Shown piece by piece: positions 16,744 to 24,777 of a DNA stretch of 37,311 bases (position 1 is its first letter; each line of letters opens with the position of its first letter). The notes beneath the pieces were generated by a model. It was given only the letters and a program-made list of their open reading frames with translations, was not told the origin of the DNA and did not search any database. The DNA is from an uncultured Hungatella sp. GTDB taxonomy: Bacteria; Bacillota; Clostridia; Lachnospirales; Lachnospiraceae. The translations under genes were made by a program, and so were the position numbers. The stretch spans positions 1 through 37,311 of the forward strand of contig CATLBO010000023.1 of assembly GCA_949879025.1 (NCBI GenBank). The letters are read 5' to 3'.

Positions 16744-18222
16744 ATGGACAGAATGGTGTCAAACAGAGGAATCAGGCGGCTATACTGGGCTGTCAGTACG
16801 TGCTTTCTTGTGCTGGCAGCCTGGTTATATTGTAAAGAGGGGCCTTATGTTAAGATTATGGATATAAGCGCAGTGCCGGAATCAGGACAGATTCAGGCGG
16901 AGGTTTTGGCGGACGGAAAGAATATAAAAGTGTTATGCAAAGACAGGGACGTTAAACTGTTTGTAAATGAAAGCAGCAAGGATGGAAAAACCTGCCTGCT
17001 GATTTATGGGGAGTGTGAGGAAAGCAGGCAAGGCTCTGTGGCTATAAAAGTGGCCAGCGACAGCGATGACCAGAAGGAAACATGGGACTGCCGGATGATT
17101 GCCGGAACCCTCTTGGGGGAGGCAAAGGCATATGCGGTGGAAAACAGAGCCAGGAAAGCCTATTTAGGGGTTTCCGGCTTGCTGTTTCTCTTTTTTGGAG
17201 TCAGATGGTTTTGGGGAGAAAAAAGTAAGATCCAGAGAGAATTGGAGGCTTACAGCAGCAGGATTATAGAAAAACTTGGTCAGGAGCCGGGAATGGACAA
17301 GTGCTGCAGAGAGGGAGGACGGCTGTTCGCAGCTTATGAGAAGCAAAAAGTGATTATGGTTTTACTGGTTTCCTGGGTTTGGACATTTTGGCTTTTTTGG
17401 GTGCTGCATGGAGCAAACCATGGAAGATTTGATCGCTTATCCAGCGGATACCTGCGGGCATTGATTGCCGGGGCAGCTGCGGCCGCAGGCTTGAAATTTG
17501 CTGCATCCATCAGATGGAGCGGTTTGAGCAAAGGAATTCTCATCAGGGACTGCCGCCCTGTTACAGCGGCAGCGGCATATCTGCTTATGGGAACTTATGG
17601 AATAGAAAGAAACTGGAGCCGGTTTCTTCTGTATCACAACGGAGCTTCCGGGCTGTACCGCAGCGGCCACTGCAGGGAGGCTTTGGAAATCTCTGATATG
17701 GCGTGGAAGATGCTGAAAAGGAAGCCCAGGGACTATATCGTATATGTGCACAGTTCTCTGAAGTATCAGTGCTTTAAGGTTTTGGAGGAGGCAGAGGCTG
17801 CAGAGAAGGAAAAACAGCAAATGGAAGCTTTGGTGGCACAAAATCCAGGATGGAAAAGGCAAAAGAGCATTCAGAGATTCCTTGGAATACAGGATATCTG
17901 CCAGAGGATAGAAGCCGGGGAGATCGAGCAGGCGGAGAAAAGCGCCCGGGAGATTTTGGGGCAGTGGAAAGAAGGGTATTACCGGCTTCCTGTTCTGGGG
18001 CTTATGGCGGATCTGAAAGAATTTCTGGGCAAGGAGGAGGAAGCAGCAGGACTGCGGGAAGAGATTCTTGCCTTCAGCCCTGAAAACAAGGAAGTCCGTC
18101 AGGTCATGGGAGAGGGAAGACTGAGATACCAGGAGAAAAGGGCAAAAGCCTGGGACCCTGGACTTTTGCTGATCGATGCAGTGTGTCTATGCGCAATTGC
18201 AGGGATTTTGTTTTTCATATAG
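16744..18222 (+). CDS. Membrane protein of unknown function
   Basis: I do not recognise a family. The protein has 492 residues from the ATG at 16744, which has GGGGAGAGG ten bases upstream; an in-frame TTG at 16672 lies before the predicted transcription start. A membrane segment at about 12-30 is followed by an extracytoplasmic, beta-like segment (31-137) containing several Cys. Further membrane segments lie at about 139-157, 202-222, 236-254 and 270-284. A cytoplasmic helical region (about 295-470) contains pairs such as GLYRSGHCREALEISDMAWK that resemble TPR-like repeats. A final membrane segment is at 474-492. It stands before the PurF-like and GT-C-like genes on the same strand, but those have their own promoter. 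Confidence 0.75.
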   Translation: MDRMVSNRGIRRLYWAVSTCFLVLAAWLYCKEGPYVKIMDISAVPESGQIQAEVLADGKNIKVLCKDRDVKLFVNESSKDGKTCLLIYGECEESRQGSVAIKVASDSDDQKETWDCRMIAGTLLGEAKAYAVENRARKAYLGVSGLLFLFFGVRWFWGEKSKIQRELEAYSSRIIEKLGQEPGMDKCCREGGRLFAAYEKQKVIMVLLVSWVWTFWLFWVLHGANHGRFDRLSSGYLRALIAGAAAAAGLKFAASIRWSGLSKGILIRDCRPVTAAAAYLLMGTYGIERNWSRFLLYHNGASGLYRSGHCREALEISDMAWKMLKRKPRDYIVYVHSSLKYQCFKVLEEAEAAEKEKQQMEALVAQNPGWKRQKSIQRFLGIQDICQRIEAGEIEQAEKSAREILGQWKEGYYRLPVLGLMADLKEFLGKEEEAAGLREEILAFSPENKEVRQVMGEGRLRYQEKRAKAWDPGLLLIDAVCLCAIAGILFFI

Positions 18223-18240
18223 TTCTCATAAGTTCTCATA
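18221..18240. repeat. Tandem 10-bp direct repeat
   Basis: AGTTCTCATA occurs twice head to tail at 18221-18230 and 18231-18240. It overlaps the stop codon of the upstream gene and ends 17 bp before the next promoter. It could be a regulator site. Confidence 0.6.
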
Positions 18241-18256
18241 TAGTTTGATTTTTTTC

Positions 18257-18286
18257 TTTACGGAATAAGGGAGAACGTGCTATACT
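18257..18286 (+). promoter_or_regulatory. Sigma-A promoter of the PurF-like gene
   Basis: TTTACG (18257-18262) is 18 nt from TATACT (18281-18286). The transcript start would fall near 18293, about 58 nt before the ATG. Confidence 0.65.
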
Positions 18287-18350
18287 AATCTATGTTCAGC
18301 AGGAAAATAGAGAAAATATTTTTTAATAAACAGAAAAAAGGAGAACGGAT

Positions 18351-19766
18351 ATGGGAGGTATCTTTGGAGTTATTTCCAAAAGAAACTGTGCGCTGGAGTT
18401 ATTTTACGGAGTGGATTACCATTCACACCTGGGAACCAGAAGAGGCGGTATGGCTACTTATGGACCAGGAGGGTTTAATCGGGCCATTCATAACATTGAG
18501 AAGTCCCCTTTCCGGACCAAGTTTGAGAGAGATGTGCAGGAGATGGAAGGCAATATGGGTATTGCCAGCATCTCTGATTTTGAGCCGCAGCCGCTGCTGA
18601 TCCAGTCTCATTTAGGCAGCTTTGCCATTGCCACAGTAGGGAAGATTAACAATTTTGATGGGCTTCTGAAGGAGGTTTTTGCCAACGGAAACACCCATTT
18701 TCAGGAGATGACCAGCGGGATGGTAAACGCCACAGAGCTTGTGGCATCGCTGATCTGCAAAAGGGATACCATCGCAGAAGGCATCCAGTATGTGCAGGAG
18801 ATTGTGGACGGTTCCATGACTCTGCTTTTGATGACAAAAGAGGCAGTGTATGCGGCCAGAGACCGTTTAGGCAGGACGCCGCTGATATTGGGGAAAAAAG
18901 AGGATGCTTACTGCGTTTCGTTTGAAAATTTTGCTTATGTAAATCTGGGTTACAGGGATTACCGGGAACTGGGGCCGGGAGAAATTGTGAAGATTACGCC
19001 TGACGGCGTAGAAAATATCTGTGCGCCTGGAGATAAAATGCGGATTTGTTCGTTTTTGTGGGTCTATTACGGATATCCCACCTCCTCCTATGAGGGGATT
19101 AATGTGGAAGAGATGCGTTACCGATGCGGGAGCATGCTGGCTAAGCGTGACGCAGAGGCAGAAAATGTACATCCTGATATGGTGGCAGGGGTTCCGGACT
19201 CAGGAATTGCCCATGCTATCGGATATGCCAATGAGTCCAAGATCCCGTTTGCAAGGCCTTTTATTAAGTACACGCCTACATGGCCCAGATCGTTTATGCC
19301 TACCAACCAGGAGCAGAGGAACCTGATTGCCAGGATGAAGCTGATCCCGGTGAAGGCGCTGATTGAGAACAAGAAGCTTCTTTTAATCGATGATTCCATT
19401 GTCCGGGGAACGCAGCTTCGGGAAACTACAGAGTTTCTGTATCAAAGCGGGGCCAAGGAGGTTCATGTACGTCCGGCCTGTCCGCCTCTGCTGTTTGGGT
19501 GCAAGTACCTGAATTTCTCACGATCCAAATCAGAGCTGGATCTGATTACCAGGCAGGTAATTTTGGAAAAAGAAGGGGATAAGGCGGAGGAGACTCTCAA
19601 TGAGTATGCAGAGCCAGGCAGCGAGAGATATGAATGCATGTGTTCTGAGATCTGCAGGAGGCAGAATTTTACCACACTCAGATACCACAGGCTGGATGAC
19701 CTGGTGGAATCTATCGGGCTTCCGAAATGCAGGGTCTGTACGTATTGCTTTGACGGAAAAGAATAG
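18351..19766 (+). CDS. PurF paralogue (amidophosphoribosyltransferase-like) lacking the glutaminase cysteine
   Basis: A 471-residue homologue of amidophosphoribosyltransferase, which normally uses glutamine and PRPP to start purine synthesis. The N-terminal Ntn glutaminase domain begins MGGIFGV, whereas active enzymes expose a Cys (CGIxG or CGVFG) as the nucleophile. Here that position is Gly2, and no Cys-initiated alternative start exists. The phosphoribosyltransferase half looks intact: VPDSGIAHAIGYA (281-293) and the PRPP loop LLLIDDSIVRGTQ (343-355). Four Cys align with the iron-sulphur ligands of the Bacillus enzyme: C233 (ICSF), C377 (ACPP), C460 and C463 (CRVC). The ATG follows AAAGGAG. 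The protein may use ammonia, another amino donor, or serve a different role. It is followed after 12 bp by a GT-C-like membrane protein gene, with no purine genes nearby. Confidence 0.85.
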   Translation: MGGIFGVISKRNCALELFYGVDYHSHLGTRRGGMATYGPGGFNRAIHNIEKSPFRTKFERDVQEMEGNMGIASISDFEPQPLLIQSHLGSFAIATVGKINNFDGLLKEVFANGNTHFQEMTSGMVNATELVASLICKRDTIAEGIQYVQEIVDGSMTLLLMTKEAVYAARDRLGRTPLILGKKEDAYCVSFENFAYVNLGYRDYRELGPGEIVKITPDGVENICAPGDKMRICSFLWVYYGYPTSSYEGINVEEMRYRCGSMLAKRDAEAENVHPDMVAGVPDSGIAHAIGYANESKIPFARPFIKYTPTWPRSFMPTNQEQRNLIARMKLIPVKALIENKKLLLIDDSIVRGTQLRETTEFLYQSGAKEVHVRPACPPLLFGCKYLNFSRSKSELDLITRQVILEKEGDKAEETLNEYAEPGSERYECMCSEICRRQNFTTLRYHRLDDLVESIGLPKCRVCTYCFDGKE

Positions 19767-19778
19767 GGGGCAGAACAT

Positions 19779-22022
19779 TTGACCGGAAAAGAGCGGGCAG
19801 CCATAACAACGCTGGCAGTGTTGGTAATGGCTGCTGCTGTGTATTCCTGGAACAGCCTTGTGGCTGACGGGATCTTGACTTGGGGCATGAAACAGAGGGC
19901 CTATTGGGAAATGGCAGGGGAGATTACGGCAGTTTTTGCCCTGTTTGTCCTGGCATTCCGCTTTTCTCCAACTACTATGGTGAGAATTGCAGCCATTGGA
20001 GTAATTGGGACGGTTTTTCTGTGGGCTCATCAGGCATTTGCGGCAGTGGCGGTTTCCGGGCTTTATGCAGCATATCTGTGGATAATGGGCAGATGGCTTT
20101 TGGGAAAGCTTTGCGGCAGGGGAACGGCAGGGGCAGCCAGAGAATTTCTGGTTGGCTGTATGTTCGTGGTGTGCATGTTCTGCCTTTTGTCAGCCCTGGG
20201 AGCAGGGCGGATCTTATATCTGTGGATTTTTGTGGCAGTTTCGGCTGCTGCTGCGGCAGCTGATGCCATAGGCGGATGGCCTGAAGGCAGGAGGGAAGGA
20301 AAGGACGCTGGGCAAAGCTTAGGCCAGGCATGTCTGTGGGCTGCAGTCCTGACCTTTTTCTGTATCCAGGCAGGGCGGATGAACATAGCAGTTGATTTTG
20401 ACAGCCTGTGGTATGGAGTCCGTTCGCCTTATATTCTGGACAATGGCCGCGGCATTTATGAAAATATGGGAACCATTGGCATTGTTTACACATACTCCAA
20501 AGGGTTTGAGGTTCTGACGCTTCCATTGTCAGCGCTTCCTTCCTATAGCTTTGCCATTGGGTTTAACTTATGGCTTTTAGCTGGGATTTTGTGGATTTTT
20601 GGCCGGATTATAAGGATTTGCGCCGGCGCCCATGCTTCAGATTTTGGCATATGCTTTCTGGCTTCCCTGCCGGGAATCATGAATATGGGGATCACAGCCA
20701 AAAGTGATGTTGCTACCTTGTTTTTCCAGGTACTCCTGCTTTATGAGATGATTTTGTACCTGAAAGGCGACAGGCAGGCACTGTGGTATGGCCTGGGGGC
20801 GTTTTTCTTCAGCTGGACTATGAAGCCTACTGCCCTGGTGTTTTCCACTGCGGTTATGGGCATGAGCGGGGTGTTTTTTGCGGTGACAAAAAGAATATCC
20901 GGGGAAGAAACCAGGAAGAAAAAAACAGAGTCTTCTGCAGGCCCGGCAGCAGCGCTTATGCTGTCTCTTCTTGCGCTGGGAGGGATCTGGACCCGGACAT
21001 TTCTGATTACCGGGCTTCCGGTGACTTCAGTGTTTTCTTCCGTGCTTACCAGGATTGGATTTCAGCTGAAGTACCCGTTTTGTGTGCAGAAGATTCCCAA
21101 CAGCAGCGCCGGGATCACGGCAGCGCAGTGGCTTAAAGATATGGCAAAACGTATATGGGGCATACTGTTTAACCCTCAGGGACCTGATATGGATCATGTG
21201 ATTCTGGCATGGGGGAGTCTGGCAGTGTGGTTTTTTCTGTGCGTCTGTACAATATGGCTTTTTCTGCATAAACGGGAGAGAGCCAGGGAGGAAAAAAGGC
21301 TGGACGGGTATTTGCATACAGTGTTTTGGCCGTTTTCCGTCTGCTGCGTCATAAGCCTGCTTATGCTGACTCAGGTGGACGGCAATTATTTCATGCTGTT
21401 TTATGTGCTTTTGATGATCTATGGATTCCGCCTTGTAAGCCGCCTTTCCAACAAAAAGGCAGCCAGGGCTGTTTTTTGGACTGGCATTCCGGTAATCCTG
21501 TTTTCAGGGATTATTATGACATTGACCAACTGGAGCTGGACTACAGGATTTACGCCTGTTTCCTGGCGGCATATGGGATATTATGATCATCAGAAAGAGC
21601 AGCAGCGCATGATGGAAGAGATGGGAAATAAAGAGATATGGGAAATCCTGGAAAAGGATTCCAGACACCGTCTTATTGCTATAGGCGACCATCCCCAGGT
21701 GCTGGCGTTCCCATGCAATGCCCAGTCCTATCTGGATATTACCGGGACATGGGGCAATGTGGCGCTGGTGAAATATATGGATAATTTTGTGGAGTTTATG
21801 CGGTATGGGAAAACGGATTATGTGTATGCCCAGGCTGGATACATTGGCGAGGATGAAAGGTCATGGAGCCTGACCTGCGATCTGATTGAATATGGAGTGC
21901 TGATTCCGGTGTGCTTTGAAAAAGGGAACATGCTGGCCAAAGTGGATACTGAGGGAGTACGGACGGAGGAGTCTGTAAAGCATCTGGAGGAATTTTTGGA
22001 AAAATATGTGAGGAAAGGGTAA
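19779..22022 (+). CDS. Large polytopic membrane protein, GT-C glycosyltransferase-like
   Basis: A 747-residue membrane protein with roughly twelve hydrophobic helices in the first 590 residues and a soluble C-terminal part (about 610-747). An acidic motif AVDFDSLWYG lies just after an early helix, where GT-C enzymes that use lipid-linked sugars carry a catalytic Asp. The following region (PYILDNGRGIYEN and VYTYSKGFEVLTLPL) looks strongly conserved but I cannot name a family. The C-terminal part, including IGDHPQVLAFPCNAQSYLDI, probably faces outside. The start is TTG at 19779, with AGGGGG upstream, 12 bp after the PurF-like gene; an internal ATG near 19827 is an alternative. It is probably co-transcribed with the PurF paralogue. 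Cell-surface glycan assembly is a guess based on topology and the acidic motif. Confidence 0.7.
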   Translation: MTGKERAAITTLAVLVMAAAVYSWNSLVADGILTWGMKQRAYWEMAGEITAVFALFVLAFRFSPTTMVRIAAIGVIGTVFLWAHQAFAAVAVSGLYAAYLWIMGRWLLGKLCGRGTAGAAREFLVGCMFVVCMFCLLSALGAGRILYLWIFVAVSAAAAAADAIGGWPEGRREGKDAGQSLGQACLWAAVLTFFCIQAGRMNIAVDFDSLWYGVRSPYILDNGRGIYENMGTIGIVYTYSKGFEVLTLPLSALPSYSFAIGFNLWLLAGILWIFGRIIRICAGAHASDFGICFLASLPGIMNMGITAKSDVATLFFQVLLLYEMILYLKGDRQALWYGLGAFFFSWTMKPTALVFSTAVMGMSGVFFAVTKRISGEETRKKKTESSAGPAAALMLSLLALGGIWTRTFLITGLPVTSVFSSVLTRIGFQLKYPFCVQKIPNSSAGITAAQWLKDMAKRIWGILFNPQGPDMDHVILAWGSLAVWFFLCVCTIWLFLHKRERAREEKRLDGYLHTVFWPFSVCCVISLLMLTQVDGNYFMLFYVLLMIYGFRLVSRLSNKKAARAVFWTGIPVILFSGIIMTLTNWSWTTGFTPVSWRHMGYYDHQKEQQRMMEEMGNKEIWEILEKDSRHRLIAIGDHPQVLAFPCNAQSYLDITGTWGNVALVKYMDNFVEFMRYGKTDYVYAQAGYIGEDERSWSLTCDLIEYGVLIPVCFEKGNMLAKVDTEGVRTEESVKHLEEFLEKYVRKG

Positions 22023-22100
22023 AGTTTCGGCAGCAGGAAAGGCGGGATCTGCCTAATAAAATGATTTTAGCCGGGAGTTATGCAACAGAAAAGACAACAA

Positions 22101-22147
22101 CAGAAAAGCTGTTTGCGGGGTTTAAGGCCCCACAAACAGCTTTTCTG
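22101..22147. terminator. Bidirectional terminator between convergent genes
   Basis: CAGAAAAGCTGTTTG (22101-22115) and CAAACAGCTTTTCTG (22133-22147) are perfect 15-bp arms, with an inner GGGG/CCCC stem and a loop TTTAAGG. The right arm lies inside the last codons of the minus-strand DUF4153 gene, whose stop is at 22122-22124. On the minus strand a T-rich tract follows, so that gene is the main client. Confidence 0.8.
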
Positions 22148-23660
22148 CCTGTGCATAGGAAAAGTTGTAATTGCGCAAATTCAGATTTTGGTAGTATGGG
22201 CAGGCCTTGACAGCATAGTAATGTTCCAGGCTAATCTGAAGCTCTTCCTGGGAAATGGTTTGGTCAGCATGCTTATATTCCACCAGGTGAGCCAAGGCAG
22301 GGGCGGCGTCGGCGCTTAGGCTGTACAGATAATAAAAATCCCTGTCGGAAAACGTATCTCCCTCCAGATGATTGACGTAATCCCAGCCAATAACCGAGTC
22401 AGGCCGGCTCCAGGAAAGGGCAAGGCAAAATATGAGAATGACAGCCAGGCTATAGCGGAACATTGGAAACCTGCAATTCCAGATAAGCCATGTTACGCCT
22501 GCCATGAGGATGGCAAGCATGGCTAGAAACCACAGGACCAAAACCCGCAGATAAGACAGATGGTATTCTCTGACATACAGCATCATGCGGTAGCCGGCGG
22601 ATGCGATCATGATGCAGGTGCAGCCGCATATGACGGTCAGAAGAATTTTTACTGCCTGATGGGGACGGACATATTTCAGACAGCACAGCACCATGGCCAG
22701 GTTCAGCACAGCTACTAGAAGCAATTGGAAAAATCCCTGCCTGGCATAGCTGGAGTAGGTATATCCCTGAGGAAGGGTGCCCCGGCCTAAAAAGAGGTAT
22801 ACAATCTGAATCAGGCAGAAGATTACATAAACAGCTGTAATCATGGCCAGGCCAGGCATAATGGCGGCAGGGCCTGCTTTCTTCCTGTCGGGATTTTCCC
22901 TGGGTATGCAGTCAAGCAGACAGGAACAAATTAGGCAGTACAGGGAGACAGAGGCAAATGCGATCCGCAGGCTGATGGCAAACAGTACGGAAGGCCGCAG
23001 AAAACCCTGAAAAATTCTGGCTGCAAGGTCTGAGAATATGGCGTCTGCCGCCCCGAGAAGAGCTACAAGCACTGCCAGCACCGGAAGAGCGGCAAGGAAA
23101 CCGCCAAAAAGCAGCGGAAGCTGTTTCACCAACGGATTATCCTGCTGTTTCAGGCAGGCCTTTGCATGGCGGAAGGGAAAAGGCAAAGCGCTGACAGCGC
23201 AGCATAAGTACAGGCATATGGATTTTAGATATTTGCCTATGTTCCAGGTGGTATCATCATAAACCTGATGAATGGCAGAAATACATCCCACCAGGATCAG
23301 GGCTGCGCCGTTAAATCTTATAAGAAAGGCATCTGCGGTGCGGCACACGGAAAGTCCTGTAAGCAGTACGAAAGCCAGAAGATACCAGGTGTCCTTTTTT
23401 ATGGGAAAGCCCAGCTCTCTCCATGCCGCAACACCTATAACACAAGAACAGGCGGTAAGCAGAGGATAGGTAATGCCGCAGGGGTTTTTGTACAGGCAGA
23501 AGGCGGATAACACGCCGAATGCCAGACTTAACCCGCCAAAAAATGGGAAGGAATCCTCTAAAGGTTTTACATGACGTGCTCTGGTTTGAGCTTTGGCCTG
23601 CTGCTGCAAAGATATGCCGCAAGCAAGGGGCTGCTTGGGGGAAGGTGTTACAGGTTCCAT
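22122..23660 (-). CDS. DUF4153/DUF4173-type integral membrane protein
   Basis: A 512-residue membrane protein with about eleven hydrophobic helices after a 35-residue polar start. The stretch YSSYARQGFFQLLLVAVLNL and the nearby MMLYVREYHLSYLRVLVLWF are typical of the DUF4153/DUF4173 group. The last 90 residues are soluble and acidic (DYVNHLEGDTFSDRDFYYLY and onward). No reaction is known for the family. The start at 23660 has GAGAGG seven bases upstream. It is separated from the upstream XRE and DUF2975 genes by a large palindrome, which may partly uncouple its expression. The three genes form a recurrent Firmicute module. Confidence 0.82.
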   Translation of the reverse strand: MEPVTPSPKQPLACGISLQQQAKAQTRARHVKPLEDSFPFFGGLSLAFGVLSAFCLYKNPCGITYPLLTACSCVIGVAAWRELGFPIKKDTWYLLAFVLLTGLSVCRTADAFLIRFNGAALILVGCISAIHQVYDDTTWNIGKYLKSICLYLCCAVSALPFPFRHAKACLKQQDNPLVKQLPLLFGGFLAALPVLAVLVALLGAADAIFSDLAARIFQGFLRPSVLFAISLRIAFASVSLYCLICSCLLDCIPRENPDRKKAGPAAIMPGLAMITAVYVIFCLIQIVYLFLGRGTLPQGYTYSSYARQGFFQLLLVAVLNLAMVLCCLKYVRPHQAVKILLTVICGCTCIMIASAGYRMMLYVREYHLSYLRVLVLWFLAMLAILMAGVTWLIWNCRFPMFRYSLAVILIFCLALSWSRPDSVIGWDYVNHLEGDTFSDRDFYYLYSLSADAAPALAHLVEYKHADQTISQEELQISLEHYYAVKACPYYQNLNLRNYNFSYAQAEKLFVGP

Positions 23661-23680
23661 AGTAATTCCTCTCTTTCTTA

Positions 23681-23853
23681 ATATATGTACTCTCGGAGTC
23701 TCTTTGTGCCTGATTTTGTGAGATGGTTTTTTGTCAGATGTGCATAAATTTATGAGGCGTACGTGGAACGTACGTTGATTAAATTTATGTGCATATGACG
23801 GAAAACCAGCTACAAAGGCAGGTGCAGGAGAGATTCCGAGAGTACATAATATA
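23681..23853. repeat. Large imperfect palindrome, possible MITE-like or palindromic intergenic element
   Basis: Outer arms GTACTCTCGGA (23687-23697) and TCCGAGAGTAC (23835-23845) are perfect, and pairing extends inward with mismatches across the whole segment. Matching pieces include TTTGT with ACAAA, GGTTTT with AAAACC, TGCATAAATTTAT with ATAAATTTATGTGCA, and a central CGTACGT-GGA-ACGTACG. It fills the whole gap between the XRE gene and the DUF4153 gene. Its transcript would fold into one very long hairpin. There is no internal reading frame of note. A mobile or dispersed origin is inferred from size and symmetry. Confidence 0.75.
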
Positions 23854-23855
23854 TA

Positions 23856-24074
23856 CTATTGTGTGTCTGCATCCTCCACAAAGAAGATCAGCTCTCCCGG
23901 CTGACAGTGGAGGGCCTGGCATAAAGCCTCCAGGGTAGAGAAACGGATGGCTTTCGCCTTATTATTTTTCAGAATGGACAGATTGGCCATGGTAATGTCC
24001 ACTTGTTTGGACAGCTGGGTCAGACTGATCTTTTGCTGGGCCATGACCACGTCCAGGTTAATAATGATACCCAT
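23856..24074 (-). CDS. XRE (Cro/CI) family small HTH regulator
   Basis: A 72-residue protein that is essentially one helix-turn-helix domain of the YozG-like class. The pattern is MAQQKISLTQLSKQVDITMANLSILKNNKAKAIRFSTLEALCQAL, followed by LHCQPGELIFFVED at the end. It probably binds DNA as a dimer and regulates the surrounding membrane-protein genes, including itself. It lies 11 bp after the DUF2975 gene, with AGGAGGAATT ahead of its ATG, so the two are co-transcribed. The pairing of this class of regulator with DUF2975 is common in Firmicutes. Confidence 0.9.
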   Translation of the reverse strand: MGIIINLDVVMAQQKISLTQLSKQVDITMANLSILKNNKAKAIRFSTLEALCQALHCQPGELIFFVEDADTQ

Positions 24075-24085
24075 AAAATTCCTCC

Positions 24086-24532
24086 TTAGATGGTCAGATC
24101 ATTTTCTTTTTTATACTGGACTGCCCTGGCAAAAACCTGGCTTAAGACAATGCTGAAAAGACTGGCGATAAAAAATACGATAATGATAAAAACTGTGGCC
24201 GGAGTAGGTGAAAAAGGAAATCTCAGGGCAGACAGCAGGGAAATAAGAAAGCTGTAACCAGCCATTTTCCTAAGTGAGGCGGTGTTGGCGTCTACAAAGG
24301 CATCATCGGCAAGAACCGTTTCAAACATATGCTGCAGCTGTCGGATGATCATAAGGCATAGAATGCCGGACAGAAGGTACAAAATGGTCAGGGGCAGATA
24401 ATAGATGCGGAATGCCTTGATATAGCGGCCTATCCAGAAAAATGCAGCAGGAATGGCGGCAGTCATTGCAATTCCCAGGATAAACATGGCATCCAGGAGC
24501 CACTTGGTAAAACGGGCGGGGCACTGATCCAT
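24086..24532 (-). CDS. DUF2975 family membrane protein
   Basis: A 148-residue protein with four predicted membrane helices (about 12-33, 42-62, 92-108 and 112-135), followed by the short basic tail RAVQYKKENDLTI. The loop around residues 66-88 (QHMFETVLADDAFVDANTAS and LRKMAGYSF) has the typical DUF2975 pattern in which a polar segment separates two hydrophobic hairpins. The function is unknown; it is usually found beside a small XRE regulator, as here. AAAGGAG precedes the ATG. It is the first gene of the minus-strand module and is transcribed from the promoter at 24593-24621. Confidence 0.85.
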   Translation of the reverse strand: MDQCPARFTKWLLDAMFILGIAMTAAIPAAFFWIGRYIKAFRIYYLPLTILYLLSGILCLMIIRQLQHMFETVLADDAFVDANTASLRKMAGYSFLISLLSALRFPFSPTPATVFIIIVFFIASLFSIVLSQVFARAVQYKKENDLTI

Positions 24533-24592
24533 AAAAAATCTCCTTTCATAAAAGCACAGATGCAGGCTGGAAAAATTAACAATGTTAAAGGG

Positions 24593-24621
24593 AGTGTAGC
24601 ATGTTATTTATCATAAATCAA
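24593..24621 (-). promoter_or_regulatory. Promoter of the DUF2975-XRE-DUF4153 module
   Basis: On the minus strand TTGATT (24621-24616) and TACACT (24598-24593) are 17 nt apart, and TGC directly before the latter forms an extended minus-10. Confidence 0.65.
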
Positions 24622-24625
24622 TATA

Positions 24626-24648
24626 TATTTATTGAATATCAATAAATA
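24626..24648. promoter_or_regulatory. AT-rich inverted repeat, possible operator
   Basis: TATTTATTG (24626-24634) and CAATAAATA (24640-24648) are perfect 9-bp arms around AATAT. The repeat sits directly upstream of the minus-strand minus-35 and about 55 bp upstream of the MarR promoter. It could bind the XRE regulator. Confidence 0.45.
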
Positions 24649-24679
24649 TTAAGAAAATATAAAAAAATTTAAAAGCTTA

Positions 24680-24708
24680 TTGTCTTGGTCAGGGGAATCT
24701 TTTATAAT
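24680..24708 (+). promoter_or_regulatory. Sigma-A promoter of the marR-ABC exporter operon
   Basis: TTGTCT (24680-24685) and a perfect TATAAT (24703-24708) are 17 nt apart. Confidence 0.75.
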
Positions 24709-24731
24709 AGATAGCAGGTTAATGATCAGCA

Positions 24732-24746
24732 AGCTAATGATTAGCT
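24732..24746. promoter_or_regulatory. Likely MarR operator palindrome
   Basis: AGCTAAT-G-ATTAGCT is a perfect 15-bp palindrome about 17 bp after the predicted transcription start. A related half site, TTAATGATCAGC, lies just before it. Binding there would block elongation, fitting autorepression by the MarR protein encoded next. Confidence 0.55.
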
Positions 24747-24777
24747 GGTAAATCAGTGCCGAGGAAAGGGTGGAAAT

